From JAJVID01 sp035275345 (GTDB taxonomy: Bacteria > Acidobacteriota > Blastocatellia > RBC074), in assembly GCA_035275345.1 (NCBI GenBank), contig DATEMY010000364.1, positions 1 to 64,000 of the forward strand: DNA of 64,000 nt. Reading direction: 5' to 3'. Below the pieces are notes generated by a model that saw only the letters and a list, made by a program, of their open reading frames with translations, ran no database searches and had not been told where the DNA came from. The translations under genes and the position numbers were made by a program. Below, in pieces: positions 43,685-52,866 of the stretch; positions within the stretch are counted from its first letter, which is position 1, and each line of letters begins with the position of its first letter.

Positions 43685-43957
43685 TTAGTGACGTTGTGAA
43701 ACTTTCTCCGCCGCTTCCATCGAGGAAATGACCGGGTAAATCTCGAAATCGACAATATCATTCCAATTGGCGATCCATTCGTCGAGAAGTTTGCGGTCAT
43801 CTGTTTCCATCAGTTGGAAGCAACGTTCGAGCTTTTCATCTACCCAGCTTGACACGTATTGCAACCCTTCGGGAGCGAGGCGACCGCGGTCACGGAATCG
43901 GCGATACACGGGAACAGGGTCCTGATTTTTGAAATGCTCGACGACCATGTATATCAA
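43685..43957 (-). CDS. DUF3303-family small protein
   Basis: About 90 residues. I favour a TTG start at 43957 because GGAGG stands seven bases upstream and homologues begin with an LIYMV-like stretch; GTG at 43975 and ATG at 43948 are alternatives. Conserved features of DUF3303 are seen: YMVVEHFKNQD, YRRFRDRGRLAPEGLQYVSSW, ERCFQLMETDD and FEIYPVISS. The family has a ferredoxin-like fold related to small dimeric monooxygenase-like proteins, but function is unknown. It follows the HEAT gene at 43972 closely and may be the last gene of the sigma-HEAT operon. Confidence 0.75.
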   Translation of the reverse strand: MIYMVVEHFKNQDPVPVYRRFRDRGRLAPEGLQYVSSWVDEKLERCFQLMETDDRKLLDEWIANWNDIVDFEIYPVISSMEAAEKVSQRH

Positions 43958-43971
43958 ATCGGTTCCTCCAT

Positions 43972-45156
43972 TCACTTTTGCAATATCTCTTTGAAGAAAT
44001 CCACCGCCCGTTCATCCCCCGTCTGTCCGAGCCAGAAGATCGCTTGCTTGCGGACTGCCGGGTTGGAATGGGTCCTGGCGATATTGATGAGCAATGGAAC
44101 GGACTCGTTCTTTGGCCTTTGACTGATGGCGAAGACGGCTTGATTCTTTACCTCGGTGTCGGCGTCTGCGCTGTCAATCGTATCTTTAAGAACGCCCAGG
44201 CTGCGCTCGCCGGCTTTCTGTCCGAGCCAGAAGATCGCCTGCTTACGAGCTTCGCGGTCGGTCTCCCTGCTGGCGAGGTCAATCAGGAAATTCACCGCGT
44301 CGTCCTTATTTTCATTGATCGACGCGGCGAAGATGATCTGATTCTTGACGTCGCGATGAGTGACCGAAGGGTAGAGGCTTTGGAGCGTCGAGAGCGCCGA
44401 ACTGTCCTTGCTTACGCCGATGGCGAAGGCGGCCTGTTTGCGTACTTCTGTGCGCTCGTCGTCTTTGCGCACAAGATCGGCCAGAAACGGCGTTTCGCCC
44501 CCAACCTGACCCAGCCAGAAGACGGCGTTGGTTCTCACCTTTTCAATCGAAGATTGCTGGACGAAATTCTTCAAAATTCCGGCCACCCGCGGGTCGTCAT
44601 GCAGGGCGATGGCCATCGTCGCATGTTCGCTGACCTTGCTTTCCTGCCGCCCTTCGACAAACGAGCGCAGCAGGTTCAAACTCTCTTCATTACCCGCGCG
44701 CCCCAGCCAGTAGACGCGATAGCCGCTGTAATCACGGACGCGGTCGAGGTTGTAGACCTCCACTCGCGCAACCGAGCCGCCGGTCGGTTCGCGCAGTATG
44801 AAGACTCCCAGGTTGCGCGTCTCGCGTGTTGAATCGAACGAAATGTTGATCCCGTCCCGAGAAGTCCTTTTGCCATCCCAATCAACGTCAACCGTCACGC
44901 CGGGCCGCACGTCGAAACCGTAAGCAGTCCAGAACCGAGCCTGAGTGGCGCCTCCGAGCCTGAGTGCAGCCTCCATTCGACTTCTTAGATCCGCCCCATC
45001 AACCGGGATGAATCCCCGCTGCTGAATCGGCTCGGCGCCGGATAGGGAAGGTGAAGTTAGGTGTGGGGAGCGGGAATCGCTGATTGCCACGACCGAGTTA
45101 TTTTGCGCACAGGCCAGCGATGCCAGCGCAATCGCGAAAAATGTTCTGATGATCAT
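43972..45156 (-). CDS. exported HEAT-repeat protein
   Basis: Protein of 394 residues with AGGAGG upstream and a short signal peptide (TFFAIALASLACAQ). Residues about 165-394 hold HEAT/PBS-lyase-like repeats with a distinctive VRxxAxFWLGQxG unit, seen at VRTNAVFWLGQVG, ARKQAIFWLGQKAG and VRKQAIFWLGQTG. HEAT solenoids bind proteins. The paralogue at 45313-46761 has the same unit, and both follow an ECF sigma and anti-sigma pair on the same strand, separated from each other by a GTAG-headed repeat element. A role as a periplasmic scaffold controlled by that sigma factor is inferred. Confidence 0.8.
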   Translation of the reverse strand: MIIRTFFAIALASLACAQNNSVVAISDSRSPHLTSPSLSGAEPIQQRGFIPVDGADLRSRMEAALRLGGATQARFWTAYGFDVRPGVTVDVDWDGKRTSRDGINISFDSTRETRNLGVFILREPTGGSVARVEVYNLDRVRDYSGYRVYWLGRAGNEESLNLLRSFVEGRQESKVSEHATMAIALHDDPRVAGILKNFVQQSSIEKVRTNAVFWLGQVGGETPFLADLVRKDDERTEVRKQAAFAIGVSKDSSALSTLQSLYPSVTHRDVKNQIIFAASINENKDDAVNFLIDLASRETDREARKQAIFWLGQKAGERSLGVLKDTIDSADADTEVKNQAVFAISQRPKNESVPLLINIARTHSNPAVRKQAIFWLGQTGDERAVDFFKEILQK

Positions 45157-45176
45157 CCTTAATGCCTCCTGCGGGA

Positions 45177-45314
45177 AGGTAGGGCAAACTGTCAGTTTGC
45201 CTTGCTCCCTTTAATGGCGTCTTTCAAGAAAACTGCGCAAACTCACAGTTTGCCCGCTCTTCTCGAAAGGAACTATTGAATCAATCGAGGCAAACTGACA
45301 GTTTGCCCTACCTT
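45177..45314. repeat. GTAG-headed BIME-like inverted element
   Basis: Arms 45177-45202 and 45289-45314 are exact reverse complements over 26 bases, with GTAG at the outer left and CTAC at the outer right. Each arm holds the palindrome GGCAAACTGTCAGTTTGCC. A third, imperfect copy lies between them at about 45236-45254. The right arm overlaps the last codon of the upstream HEAT gene. Layout matches REP pairs (BIMEs); the hairpin word differs from, but parallels, that of the 43601 and 61396 elements. Confidence 0.85.
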
Positions 45315-46761
45315 ATTTGAGAATCTCCTCGATGAATTTCACGGCTTCGGGATCGCGGCTTTGTCCAAGCCAGAAGATCGCGGTTTTCTTCATCTCGACG
45401 GAAGCGTCGCTCCTGGCTATTTGCATCAGTTTACGCAGCGCGGACTTCCGATGAGACTGGCCGAAAGCGAAGATGAGCTGCTCCTTGACACTATTGTTTT
45501 TCTCCGAGTCATACATCTGCGCCAGCAATTCAATCGTCTGTTCTCCGCTTTGTTGTCCGAGCCAGAAGATCGCCTGCTTGCGCGCCTCAATATCGGTCTC
45601 GGCGCGGGCGATCTCGAGAATCTTCGCCTGCGCGCGTTGGCTATTGACCTGATTCAGCGCGAAGATAGCCTGCTTGCGAAGTTCCGTATTGGCGTCTGCG
45701 TCGTAGGCTTTGATCAATTCATCCACGGCGCGCTGGCTGCGGTGTTGCGAGAGCGCGAAGAGAATTTGCTTCTTGATCTCGACGTTCTGATCGGCCTGGT
45801 ATATTTTCATCAACTCGTCCACCGCCGTTTCATTCTGGCGCTGGCCAAGCCAGAAAATCGCATCGAGCCGAAGCGCCATCGAAGGGGCGCTGCGGGCCAA
45901 CTCAGCCAACAACTCGTAAGCGCGCGGGCTGGAGTGTTGCGTGAGCGCGAAGATCGCGGCCTTGGCTATCTCCGTGTCGGTTGACTGCGTGGCGATTTCT
46001 CTGAGCAGATCGAAGGCGCTCGGGTCGCCGCTCTGCCCCAGCCAGAAAATCGCGTCCTTGCGCAGCTTCGGATCGGTCTGATTGCGCGCCAGGTCCAAAA
46101 GTATCGGCGTCGTCCTTGGACCTCGATGTTGCCCTAACAGCGAGATGGCGTTCTCTTTCAACCTCTTGTCGGCCTTCGAGTCCGGCTTGAGGAGTTCGAT
46201 GAGATAGGCGACCGCGCGTTCCGGGCTGGATTGAAAGAGGCTCTGCAGCGCGATCGCTTTAAGCTCGATATCGTTCTTGTCAAGCTCTCTCTCAACCATC
46301 TGCGGATTGCCGGTTTGGCCCGCGATCTCGATGCGCATCGCCCGCGCGTCATCGAGCCAGTTCGAGCGAGGATGTTCGCGGATCAGCTTCTCCAATTGCC
46401 TGTCCGCCTCGGCGTACTTTCCCTGCTTCTTCAGGGCAAAAGCCATCCAATAGAGCGCGGCGTCGATATCCTTGTGCTTCGGATAACTGGCGACGAAAGA
46501 GTTGAACGACGCCGCGGCGTTGCTCCATTCCTCGCCTTCGATCTGGTCGCGGCCCTGCCGGAAGACTTTCATCGCCTCGTCTTTCGCGTTCGAGTTCTGA
46601 ATGAAGCGATTGAGCTTGCCCAATTCCTGCGTGGATGCGCCGTTTGAGCGGCGTCCGGCGCTCAGGCCGAACAGGCCGCCAGCCGTCAGCGCCAGTGATA
46701 AAGCCAGGCCGCTGAATAAAGCCAGACGCCCGCGGCGATAACTGCGAATGTCGTATCGCAT
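45313..46761 (-). CDS. exported HEAT-repeat protein with N-terminal TPR-like part
   Basis: Protein of 482 residues from the ATG at 46761 (AGGAG seven bases upstream). A membrane anchor or signal (ALFSGLALSLALTAGGLFGLSAG) is followed by a TPR/YbgF-like helical part (about 60-130: FRQGRDQIEGEEW, YWMAFALKKQGKYAEADRQL) and then about nine HEAT units with the AIFWLGQ word, as in the neighbouring paralogue. The gene is 31 bases after the anti-sigma gene, so it belongs to the ECF sigma operon. The repeats alternate FWLGQ and FALSQ versions, suggesting duplication in pairs. Confidence 0.8.
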   Translation of the reverse strand: MRYDIRSYRRGRLALFSGLALSLALTAGGLFGLSAGRRSNGASTQELGKLNRFIQNSNAKDEAMKVFRQGRDQIEGEEWSNAAASFNSFVASYPKHKDIDAALYWMAFALKKQGKYAEADRQLEKLIREHPRSNWLDDARAMRIEIAGQTGNPQMVERELDKNDIELKAIALQSLFQSSPERAVAYLIELLKPDSKADKRLKENAISLLGQHRGPRTTPILLDLARNQTDPKLRKDAIFWLGQSGDPSAFDLLREIATQSTDTEIAKAAIFALTQHSSPRAYELLAELARSAPSMALRLDAIFWLGQRQNETAVDELMKIYQADQNVEIKKQILFALSQHRSQRAVDELIKAYDADANTELRKQAIFALNQVNSQRAQAKILEIARAETDIEARKQAIFWLGQQSGEQTIELLAQMYDSEKNNSVKEQLIFAFGQSHRKSALRKLMQIARSDASVEMKKTAIFWLGQSRDPEAVKFIEEILK

Positions 46762-46792
46762 AACCGAACTCCTAGTCCTCACTTTGATCGTT

Positions 46793-47800
46793 CTATGGGT
46801 TTTGATAAGCAGGCGCCGAAGGGCGCGCCGAAGAGATTTGAAGCGAGGCGATCAGCTCCTTCCGCTGCAGACGTTCCCTGATGCCACGCAACTCATCCGC
46901 CGATGGTTTGTCCGGAAGGTTGGCGATGTCGAGCAGGAACGGCTCCAGATTACTGAGCGCCTCTTCCGCCGGCAGATCGCCTTTCATCTCCGCATCACGA
47001 CGCAGCAGAATGTTTTGATAAAGCAGCCGGCGAGACAATTGTTTCTCGTAATCAAGATCGATCGGCGCCCGGATTCGTGAAGCTTTCCCGACGCCGACGT
47101 TGCGAAACGAGCGCAGCATCAATTGCGCTTTCTCGAAATGCCTGATCGTTTCCGGCGTGAAGAGCGAGGCGGCGATCAACGATTGATCAAGTCCTCGTGA
47201 AACAACATCGTGTTTGACTATATCTACGCCTTGCTCGTCACGCCTAACTGGCGGCGCCTCGCCATCCGATTTCACCGTTTTCGGATAAATGGGCTTTTGC
47301 TTTCTGATAATGACTTCAGTCTTCGGCCCAGCCGCAATGTCTTTGTCGAGTGATTCAACTTTTGTTTGCGGAGTCGGAGTCGCCGTGGCGACCTGGTTGT
47401 CTATTGGAGAAGTCCCAACAGCCTGCCGCTGTCGCCAACTCCACCAACCGATCGCCAGCAAGACCAGCGCCAGCCCGGCGCCCAACTGAAGCGGGCTGGC
47501 CGTCAATGGCCAGAAGCCGCCGATCCATCGCTCCAGGCGCCGTTTCAAACTCGGCCCCTCAAGCCGCAATCGCTCGCGCAATCTGGCTTCGTAGCCCGGC
47601 CAATAACCTTCATCGGGCGTGGCTATTTCCGACGCCTGATCGAAGACGCGCAGCGTCTCAGTCATTGACCGGTATTGCGCCAGGCAACCGGGGCAGTTTT
47701 CAATTTCGACCAACGCGCGCCGCCTGGCTTCGGGATCCAGTTCATTAAAGACCAGATCAACCAGCCGCTCTCTTGTCTTCATACAGTCGTGCATAATCAT
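46793..47800 (-). CDS. membrane anti-sigma factor (zinc-finger type)
   Basis: Protein of 335 residues from the ATG at 47800 (GGGAG upstream), overlapping the sigma gene by 44 bases. The cytoplasmic N-terminus carries a ZAS-like helix pair with NCPGC as the Cys pair and an upstream His candidate; one membrane span follows at about 105-125 (LGAGLALVLLAIGWWSW). The remainder is extracytoplasmic and helical. Proteins of this layout hold an ECF sigma factor at the membrane until a signal triggers release. The partner is the overlapping sigma gene. Confidence 0.78.
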   Translation of the reverse strand: MIMHDCMKTRERLVDLVFNELDPEARRRALVEIENCPGCLAQYRSMTETLRVFDQASEIATPDEGYWPGYEARLRERLRLEGPSLKRRLERWIGGFWPLTASPLQLGAGLALVLLAIGWWSWRQRQAVGTSPIDNQVATATPTPQTKVESLDKDIAAGPKTEVIIRKQKPIYPKTVKSDGEAPPVRRDEQGVDIVKHDVVSRGLDQSLIAASLFTPETIRHFEKAQLMLRSFRNVGVGKASRIRAPIDLDYEKQLSRRLLYQNILLRRDAEMKGDLPAEEALSNLEPFLLDIANLPDKPSADELRGIRERLQRKELIASLQISSARPSAPAYQNP

Positions 47801-48374
47801 CAGATTTAACTCCCAGGCATTCACGCAGCCTGTTGATCGCGCGAAACAACGCTTTTTTGACCGTTCCCGTCGAGACCGCGCAGGCTTTCGCGATCTCTTC
47901 GTAAGTCATCCCCTCGCGATGTTTGAGCAAAAAGATCAGTCGCTGCTGCGCCGTCAATTCGCCCAAACCCTCCATGACCTTCTCGACCATCATCTGTTGT
48001 TGCAATCTTTCTTCGGGCGCGTGCCGCGGCTCGGAGGGCGTCATCCCCAGCTCATCCAACGATACCATCTCGCCTAATCTGAACGCCTTCTTTCCCCTGC
48101 TGTACATTGTCTTCGTCTCCCGTTGATGATTAAGAAAAGTATTGATCGTAATCCGGCGCAGCCAGGTGTAGAAACTGGACTCGATGCGGAAGCCACCGAT
48201 GGCCCGGTATGCCTTCAGCCAAACCTCCTGCGAAAGGTCTTCAGCCTCGTGCGGGTCGCGTGTGTAATGCAGCGCCAACGCGAAAACGCGCCGATGGTAA
48301 GAGCGAGCCAGTATACAGAAAGCTTCATGATCTCCTTCCTGCGCGCGCTCGATCAGCTTGTGTTCCTCAATCAC
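47757..48374 (-). CDS. ECF RNA polymerase sigma factor
   Basis: Protein of 205 residues with a GTG start. Region 2 is clear (YTRDPHEAEDLSQEVWLKAYRAI, then FYTWLRRITINTFLNHQR), and region 4 has MTYEEIAKACAVSTGTVKKALFRAINRLR. It heads the operon of anti-sigma, two HEAT proteins and perhaps DUF3303. It overlaps the anti-sigma gene, which suggests coupled, near-equal production. The stimulus is unknown; envelope stress is the usual theme. Confidence 0.88.
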   Translation of the reverse strand: MIEEHKLIERAQEGDHEAFCILARSYHRRVFALALHYTRDPHEAEDLSQEVWLKAYRAIGGFRIESSFYTWLRRITINTFLNHQRETKTMYSRGKKAFRLGEMVSLDELGMTPSEPRHAPEERLQQQMMVEKVMEGLGELTAQQRLIFLLKHREGMTYEEIAKACAVSTGTVKKALFRAINRLRECLGVKSDDYARLYEDKRAAG

Positions 48375-48713
48375 CGGTTGTCATCCTTAATTTCGGACTT
48401 CTGAAGTCGTACACATAGACACGGAGAAGATAATTTGGTTGGCGTGAAAGCGAAAAAATTTTGAGCGGGTTGCGAGTAAACCTCAAAGCAGAAACCGCTT
48501 TAAGGTCTCGGCGCATTCTTGGTCAGCGAATGAGCGTGAGTCAAGGCTGAGGCTGGGGACGAAGAGCGAGGCGCCGGGGACAACCCCAAAAGAGCTCTCA
48601 TGGTAGGGCGTATTATTGATTAGCGGCGATGTGGAAATGAACGCCTCGGATGTGTTACAACTCCTTTGCTGTATCTTCACTGACTTTCCAAACACACGAC
48701 AAGGAGCATCATT
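48375..48713. other. divergent promoter region
   Basis: About 340 bases between the sigma gene and the S9 peptidase gene. No supported gene; a 70-codon minus-strand frame here lacks a ribosome site. The S9 gene has AAGGAG just before its start. No long repeat is seen. Confidence 0.45.
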
Positions 48714-50897
48714 ATGAATAGCGCCTCTCGCCGCGTCAGTTTGTGGCTCGCGCCGGCCTTAATCGGGGCATTGATTATCACTGCCGCCTCGTCAGGGGCG
48801 CAGAAGCGGACGATCACCGAAATGGACCTGTTTAAATTCGTCTGGATCGCCGATCCGCAGATTTCGCCCGACGGGTCTCGGGTCGCATTCGTTCGCGTCT
48901 GGGTCAATCAGAAAGCCGACCGCTACGATTCGGCCTTGTGGATCGCGCCGACCAGCGGCGGCGCGGCGCGGCAATTGAGCGCCGGTCCGCGCGACATCGC
49001 GCCACGGTGGTCGCCCGACGGCAAGCGCCTGGCCTTCGTCCGAGCGGTTGAAAAAGACGGCCGTCCGCAACCTCCGCAAATCTACCTGCTCAGCTTCGAC
49101 GGCGGCGAAGCGCAAGCGTTGACCGATTTGCCGCGCGGCGCCGGCGCGCCCGAATGGTCGCCTGACGGAAAGACCATCGCTTTCGCGATTTCGGAAGATA
49201 CGAGCAAGCCCGCTGCGACCGGGGATAAGGTCATGACCGAAGGCGGCGAGATCAAAGACAAACAGCCTGAACGAACGAGCGATGTTCGCGTGATCACTCG
49301 CGCGACCTACCGGTTCAACGGCCAAGGCTATCTCAATCCTAAAGTTCATTCGCACATCTGGACGGTCGCGGCGCACACTGCTCCGGGCGCTCCGGGAGAA
49401 GCGCCGAAGCCGAAGCAGATTACGAGAGGGAATTTCGACGAAAGCAATTTCAATTGGGCGCCCGACGGCAAGCGCATCTATTTCACGGCCAACCGCTCGC
49501 TGGAGCCTTATTACGAACCGCCGCGCGCCGATCTTTATTCGATTGCTCCGGACGGAAGCGACGAGAAGAAAATCGTCAGCTTCGACGGCCAACTGCGCGG
49601 CTATTCGTTCAGCGCCGACGGCAAACGCATTGCGTTCAGCGGTTCGATGACGCGCAAGCCGATCCAGTCATATTCGCAGCCAGACCTGTTTGTAGCTGAA
49701 ACCGTGGCGGGCGCGACAACCAGGAACCTGACCGCCGATTATGACTTCGACATTGGCGGCGGCATCGGCGGCGATCAGCGCGCGCCCAGAGGCGGCTCGC
49801 CCGGCGACGTGATTTGGAGTAAAGACGGTCGGAGCCTCTACGTCAACGTCGCCGAACATGGGCGGTCAAATCTGAAGCGTATTGACGCCGCGACGGGCAA
49901 GGTCGAGCCGGTCACGACCGGCGATCACGAGGTGCAGTCGTACACGGCGACGCCAGACGGGTCGAAGATGGTTCTGTTGATTTCCTCACCGGTCAACATC
50001 GGCGATCTCTTCCTGCTCGATACGGCGTCCGGCAAGTTGACTCAATTGACGAAAATAAACGAGGAACTCTTCTCACAATTCAATATTACGCCTCCCGAAG
50101 AGGTCTGGTACGCCAGCTTCGACGGCAAGAAGATTCAAGGCTGGATTCAGAAGCCGCCCAACTTCGATCCGGCGAAAAAATACCCATTCATCCTTGAGAT
50201 CCACGGCGGACCGCATTCGGCGTATGGTTTCAACTTCACGCACGAATTCCAGTGGATGGCGGCCAAAGGTTACGTCGTGCTCTACACCAACCCCCGCGGC
50301 TCGACGAGCTACGGCCAGGATTTCGGGAACATCATCCAGTACAACTATCCCGGCGACGATCACAAGGACCTGATGATCGGAGTGGATGAGGTTTTGAAGC
50401 GCGGCTACATTGACGAGAATCGCCTGGGTGTGACTGGCGGCAGCGGCGGTGGCGTATTGACGAATTGGGCTGTCGGGCATACGAATCGTTTCAAGGCCGC
50501 GGTGTCACAACGCTCGATAGCCGATTGGGCGGGATTCTGGCATACGGCCGACTTCACGCTCTTCCAACCGACGTGGTTCCGCGGCGCTCCCTGGGAAGAC
50601 CCGCAGGATTTCATCAACCGCTCGCCGATCACCTACATCAAGAACGTCACGACGCCGATGATGTTCATCGAGGGCGAAGTTGACTGGCGCACACCCGCGA
50701 ACGAGGGCGGCGAGACGATGTTCCGCGCGTTGAAGTACCGTCGTGTTCCAACCGTCATGGTGAGGTTCCCCAACGAATCGCACGAGCTGTCGCGTTCTGG
50801 CGCGCCGTGGCATCGCATCGAACGTTTGCAGCATATCCTGAACTGGTTCGACAAGTATCTTCAGGACAAGCCGATCAAGCTTTACGACGTAGAGTGA
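48714..50897 (+). CDS. exported S9-family prolyl oligopeptidase-like peptidase
   Basis: Protein of 727 residues; AAGGAG precedes the start and a signal peptide follows (VSLWLAPALIGALIITAASSGA). The first 430 residues form a WD40-like/PD40 propeller (DPQISPDGSRVAFVR, PRWSPDGKRLAFVR, PEWSPDGKTIAFA). The catalytic alpha/beta-hydrolase domain has nucleophile Ser577 in GGSGGG, Asp657 in GEVDWRTP and His690 in NESHEL, a complete triad in the order of the family. Members are dipeptidyl or acylaminoacyl peptidases acting on short peptides, here outside the cytoplasm. It stands alone. Confidence 0.92.
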   Translation: MNSASRRVSLWLAPALIGALIITAASSGAQKRTITEMDLFKFVWIADPQISPDGSRVAFVRVWVNQKADRYDSALWIAPTSGGAARQLSAGPRDIAPRWSPDGKRLAFVRAVEKDGRPQPPQIYLLSFDGGEAQALTDLPRGAGAPEWSPDGKTIAFAISEDTSKPAATGDKVMTEGGEIKDKQPERTSDVRVITRATYRFNGQGYLNPKVHSHIWTVAAHTAPGAPGEAPKPKQITRGNFDESNFNWAPDGKRIYFTANRSLEPYYEPPRADLYSIAPDGSDEKKIVSFDGQLRGYSFSADGKRIAFSGSMTRKPIQSYSQPDLFVAETVAGATTRNLTADYDFDIGGGIGGDQRAPRGGSPGDVIWSKDGRSLYVNVAEHGRSNLKRIDAATGKVEPVTTGDHEVQSYTATPDGSKMVLLISSPVNIGDLFLLDTASGKLTQLTKINEELFSQFNITPPEEVWYASFDGKKIQGWIQKPPNFDPAKKYPFILEIHGGPHSAYGFNFTHEFQWMAAKGYVVLYTNPRGSTSYGQDFGNIIQYNYPGDDHKDLMIGVDEVLKRGYIDENRLGVTGGSGGGVLTNWAVGHTNRFKAAVSQRSIADWAGFWHTADFTLFQPTWFRGAPWEDPQDFINRSPITYIKNVTTPMMFIEGEVDWRTPANEGGETMFRALKYRRVPTVMVRFPNESHELSRSGAPWHRIERLQHILNWFDKYLQDKPIKLYDVE

Positions 50898-50964
50898 CAA
50901 AGATCGCCTAACCAAAACTTCTCACGAGATGTGAGTCGTTCATGTCGTGGTGAGCGACCTAAAA

Positions 50965-51036
50965 AGTGGGCAGGGCGCAGTGGGTAGTGTGCAGTCTTGA
51001 TCCCTTCACTATCCACTGCCCACTGCCTACTACCCG
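50965..51036. repeat. AGTGGGT-word inverted repeat, second copy
   Basis: Arm 50965-50995 (AGTGGGCAGGG... GTGGGTAGTG) pairs imperfectly with 51007-51034 (CACTATCCACTGCCCACTGC). The words match those of the repeat at 43491-43550. It ends about 20 bases before the AGGAGG of the next gene, so it would be part of that leader. Confidence 0.7.
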
Positions 51037-51056
51037 CTAATTCAGGAGGATCAATA

Positions 51057-52766
51057 ATGAATAATCAGAAACGGCGGACGAAGCCCAGATCGAAACTGAG
51101 GTTGTTAAAACTGTTGTTCTGCGCCGTGGTCCTGGGCATCTATAGCTTTTCAACGAAGAGTGCGACCGCGAACTCATTCGGTCCGCCGCCTGCCCAGACC
51201 GGCGCGCCAGGCGAGACGACTTGCGTCTCCTGCCATTTCTCGTTCCCGCTCAACAGCGGCGGCGGAGCGTTCGCCATCACTGGCCTACCCGCAACCTATA
51301 CGTCCGGGCAGGAGTTGGACATCACAATCACTCTGACACAATCCAACCGCGCGCTCTATGGCTTCCAAGTGACGGCCTTAACTGATTCCGGGGCGACGGC
51401 GGGGACGCTCATCGTCACAAATTCGGCGCGGACGCAAATTATCCCCGGCGGCTCGCGAACATACCTTGAACACACCTCAGGCGGAACCGCTCCCACTTCG
51501 GCCAATCAGGGGAACTGGACTTTCAGATGGAGAGCGCCCGCGACCAGCGCGGGGCGCGTGACTTTTTATGCGGCGGGCAACGCCGCGAACGGGAACTTCA
51601 ACCTGGACGGCGATTTCATCTATACCACCACGGCGGTCACGCAACCGGCGGCGCAGCCGGCTCCGACCATCACAAATCTCAATCCGAATATGGCTACGGC
51701 TGGCGGCCCGGCGTTCACTTTGATAGTCACAGGGACAAATTTCGGCGCTGGCTCGACCGTCCGCTGGAACAACGCCGATCGGACAACGATAGTGAACAGC
51801 GCGACACAACTGTCCGCGTCAATCCCGGCTACCGACATCGCCCTCGCCGGGACAGCCAGCGTTACCGTCGTCAATCCCGGAAACATTTCGTCGAACGCCT
51901 TGGTTTTCACCATTGCCGCCCCCGGACTGGAAGCTGACGTTGCCCCGCGAGGCAATACCAACGGCGTGGTGAGCATAAGTGATTGGGTGCAGGTTGGGCG
52001 ATTTGCGGCTGGACTCGATGTGGCCAATCAAGGCGCTGAGTTTCAACGCGCTGACTGCGCGCCGACTTCGACCCTGGGCAATGGCATAATCAGCATCGCC
52101 GATTGGGTGCAGGCGGGGCGCTATGCCACGGGATTGGATCCGGTTGCGTCCGCAGGCGGTCCGACGGTTCCAAACCCACTCTCGATTGTCGCATCTGACG
52201 CGGAGTCCCGCGCCTCATCGCTCGATGGCTTCCCCCAAGCCGCTGTTTCGCGGACGAGAGTTGTGCGGGCGACGCCAGTTGTCAATCGATCTGACCGTAT
52301 CGTGTCTTTTGGCATTCAGCTCGAGGCTCCGGGCGATGCGCACGCGATCGGCTTCAGCCTCAATTTCGATCCTGACCGATTACGTTTTGCCGGCGCGACG
52401 TCGAGCCGCGAAATGAGCCGGGCTACATTTGTCGTCAACGCGGAGCGATCCGAGAACGGCAGGATCGGCGTATTGATGATGCTGGCGCCCGGACAAAGAT
52501 TGCCGTCCGGCGTCAGGTCGTTGATGGCGATTCATTTCATCCCTGTCGCGGATGGTTCGCTTTCAGACCCGCAATTTGGCTTTGGAGATGACCCGGTTGT
52601 GCGCGAAATCGCCGATACTGAGGCCAATCTTCTCCAGGTTTCTTTTGAGGAGCCAGCAACCAACCCCGATTTGATCCACCCCGGTTTGATCCATAGGATC
52701 GGCGAGCGCGGAAATAAGATCAGACATGAGAATGGAAGACCGGGAAATAGGAAACTGGAAAGATGA
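51057..52766 (+). CDS. exported multidomain protein: CxxCH, IPT, dockerin- and cohesin-like
   Basis: Protein of 569 residues from the ATG at 51057 (AGGAGG upstream). After the signal (LLFCAVVLGIYSFSTKSATA) there is a choice-of-anchor V-like domain beginning GPPPAQTGAPGETTCVSCH, where CVSCH could bind haem. Next come an IPT/TIG domain (about 205-300, ITNLNPNMATAGGPAFTLIV) and two dockerin-like calcium units (NGVVSISDWVQVGRFAAGLD, NGIISIADWVQAGRYATGLD). Last is a cohesin-like beta domain (about 400-550, GFSLNFDPDRLRFAGATSS). Having dockerin and cohesin types in one chain suggests self-assembly at the surface, not a cellulosome; that is inferred. Confidence 0.7.
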   Translation: MNNQKRRTKPRSKLRLLKLLFCAVVLGIYSFSTKSATANSFGPPPAQTGAPGETTCVSCHFSFPLNSGGGAFAITGLPATYTSGQELDITITLTQSNRALYGFQVTALTDSGATAGTLIVTNSARTQIIPGGSRTYLEHTSGGTAPTSANQGNWTFRWRAPATSAGRVTFYAAGNAANGNFNLDGDFIYTTTAVTQPAAQPAPTITNLNPNMATAGGPAFTLIVTGTNFGAGSTVRWNNADRTTIVNSATQLSASIPATDIALAGTASVTVVNPGNISSNALVFTIAAPGLEADVAPRGNTNGVVSISDWVQVGRFAAGLDVANQGAEFQRADCAPTSTLGNGIISIADWVQAGRYATGLDPVASAGGPTVPNPLSIVASDAESRASSLDGFPQAAVSRTRVVRATPVVNRSDRIVSFGIQLEAPGDAHAIGFSLNFDPDRLRFAGATSSREMSRATFVVNAERSENGRIGVLMMLAPGQRLPSGVRSLMAIHFIPVADGSLSDPQFGFGDDPVVREIADTEANLLQVSFEEPATNPDLIHPGLIHRIGERGNKIRHENGRPGNRKLER

Positions 52767-52769
52767 AAT

Positions 52770-52853
52770 GAAAATCAACCACGAAGAAACGAAGAGCGCG
52801 AAGGTTTTTTCTGATCTTTCTTCGTCTTCTTCGTTTCTTCCTGGTTGATTTTC
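52770..52853. repeat. 34-bp imperfect inverted repeat
   Basis: Arm 52770-52803 (GAAAATCAACCACGAAGAAA...) pairs with 52820-52853 over 34 positions with about four mismatches; the loop is T-rich. It begins four bases after the stop of the multidomain gene and ends 13 bases before the DoxX gene, just ahead of its AAGGAG. Confidence 0.75.
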
Positions 52854-52866
52854 TAAGGAGATCTGA

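Noticed and set aside
45177..45314. CRISPR array
   Set aside because: The repeats are inverted hairpin units with unequal spacing, not direct repeats with uniform spacers, and no cas gene is near.
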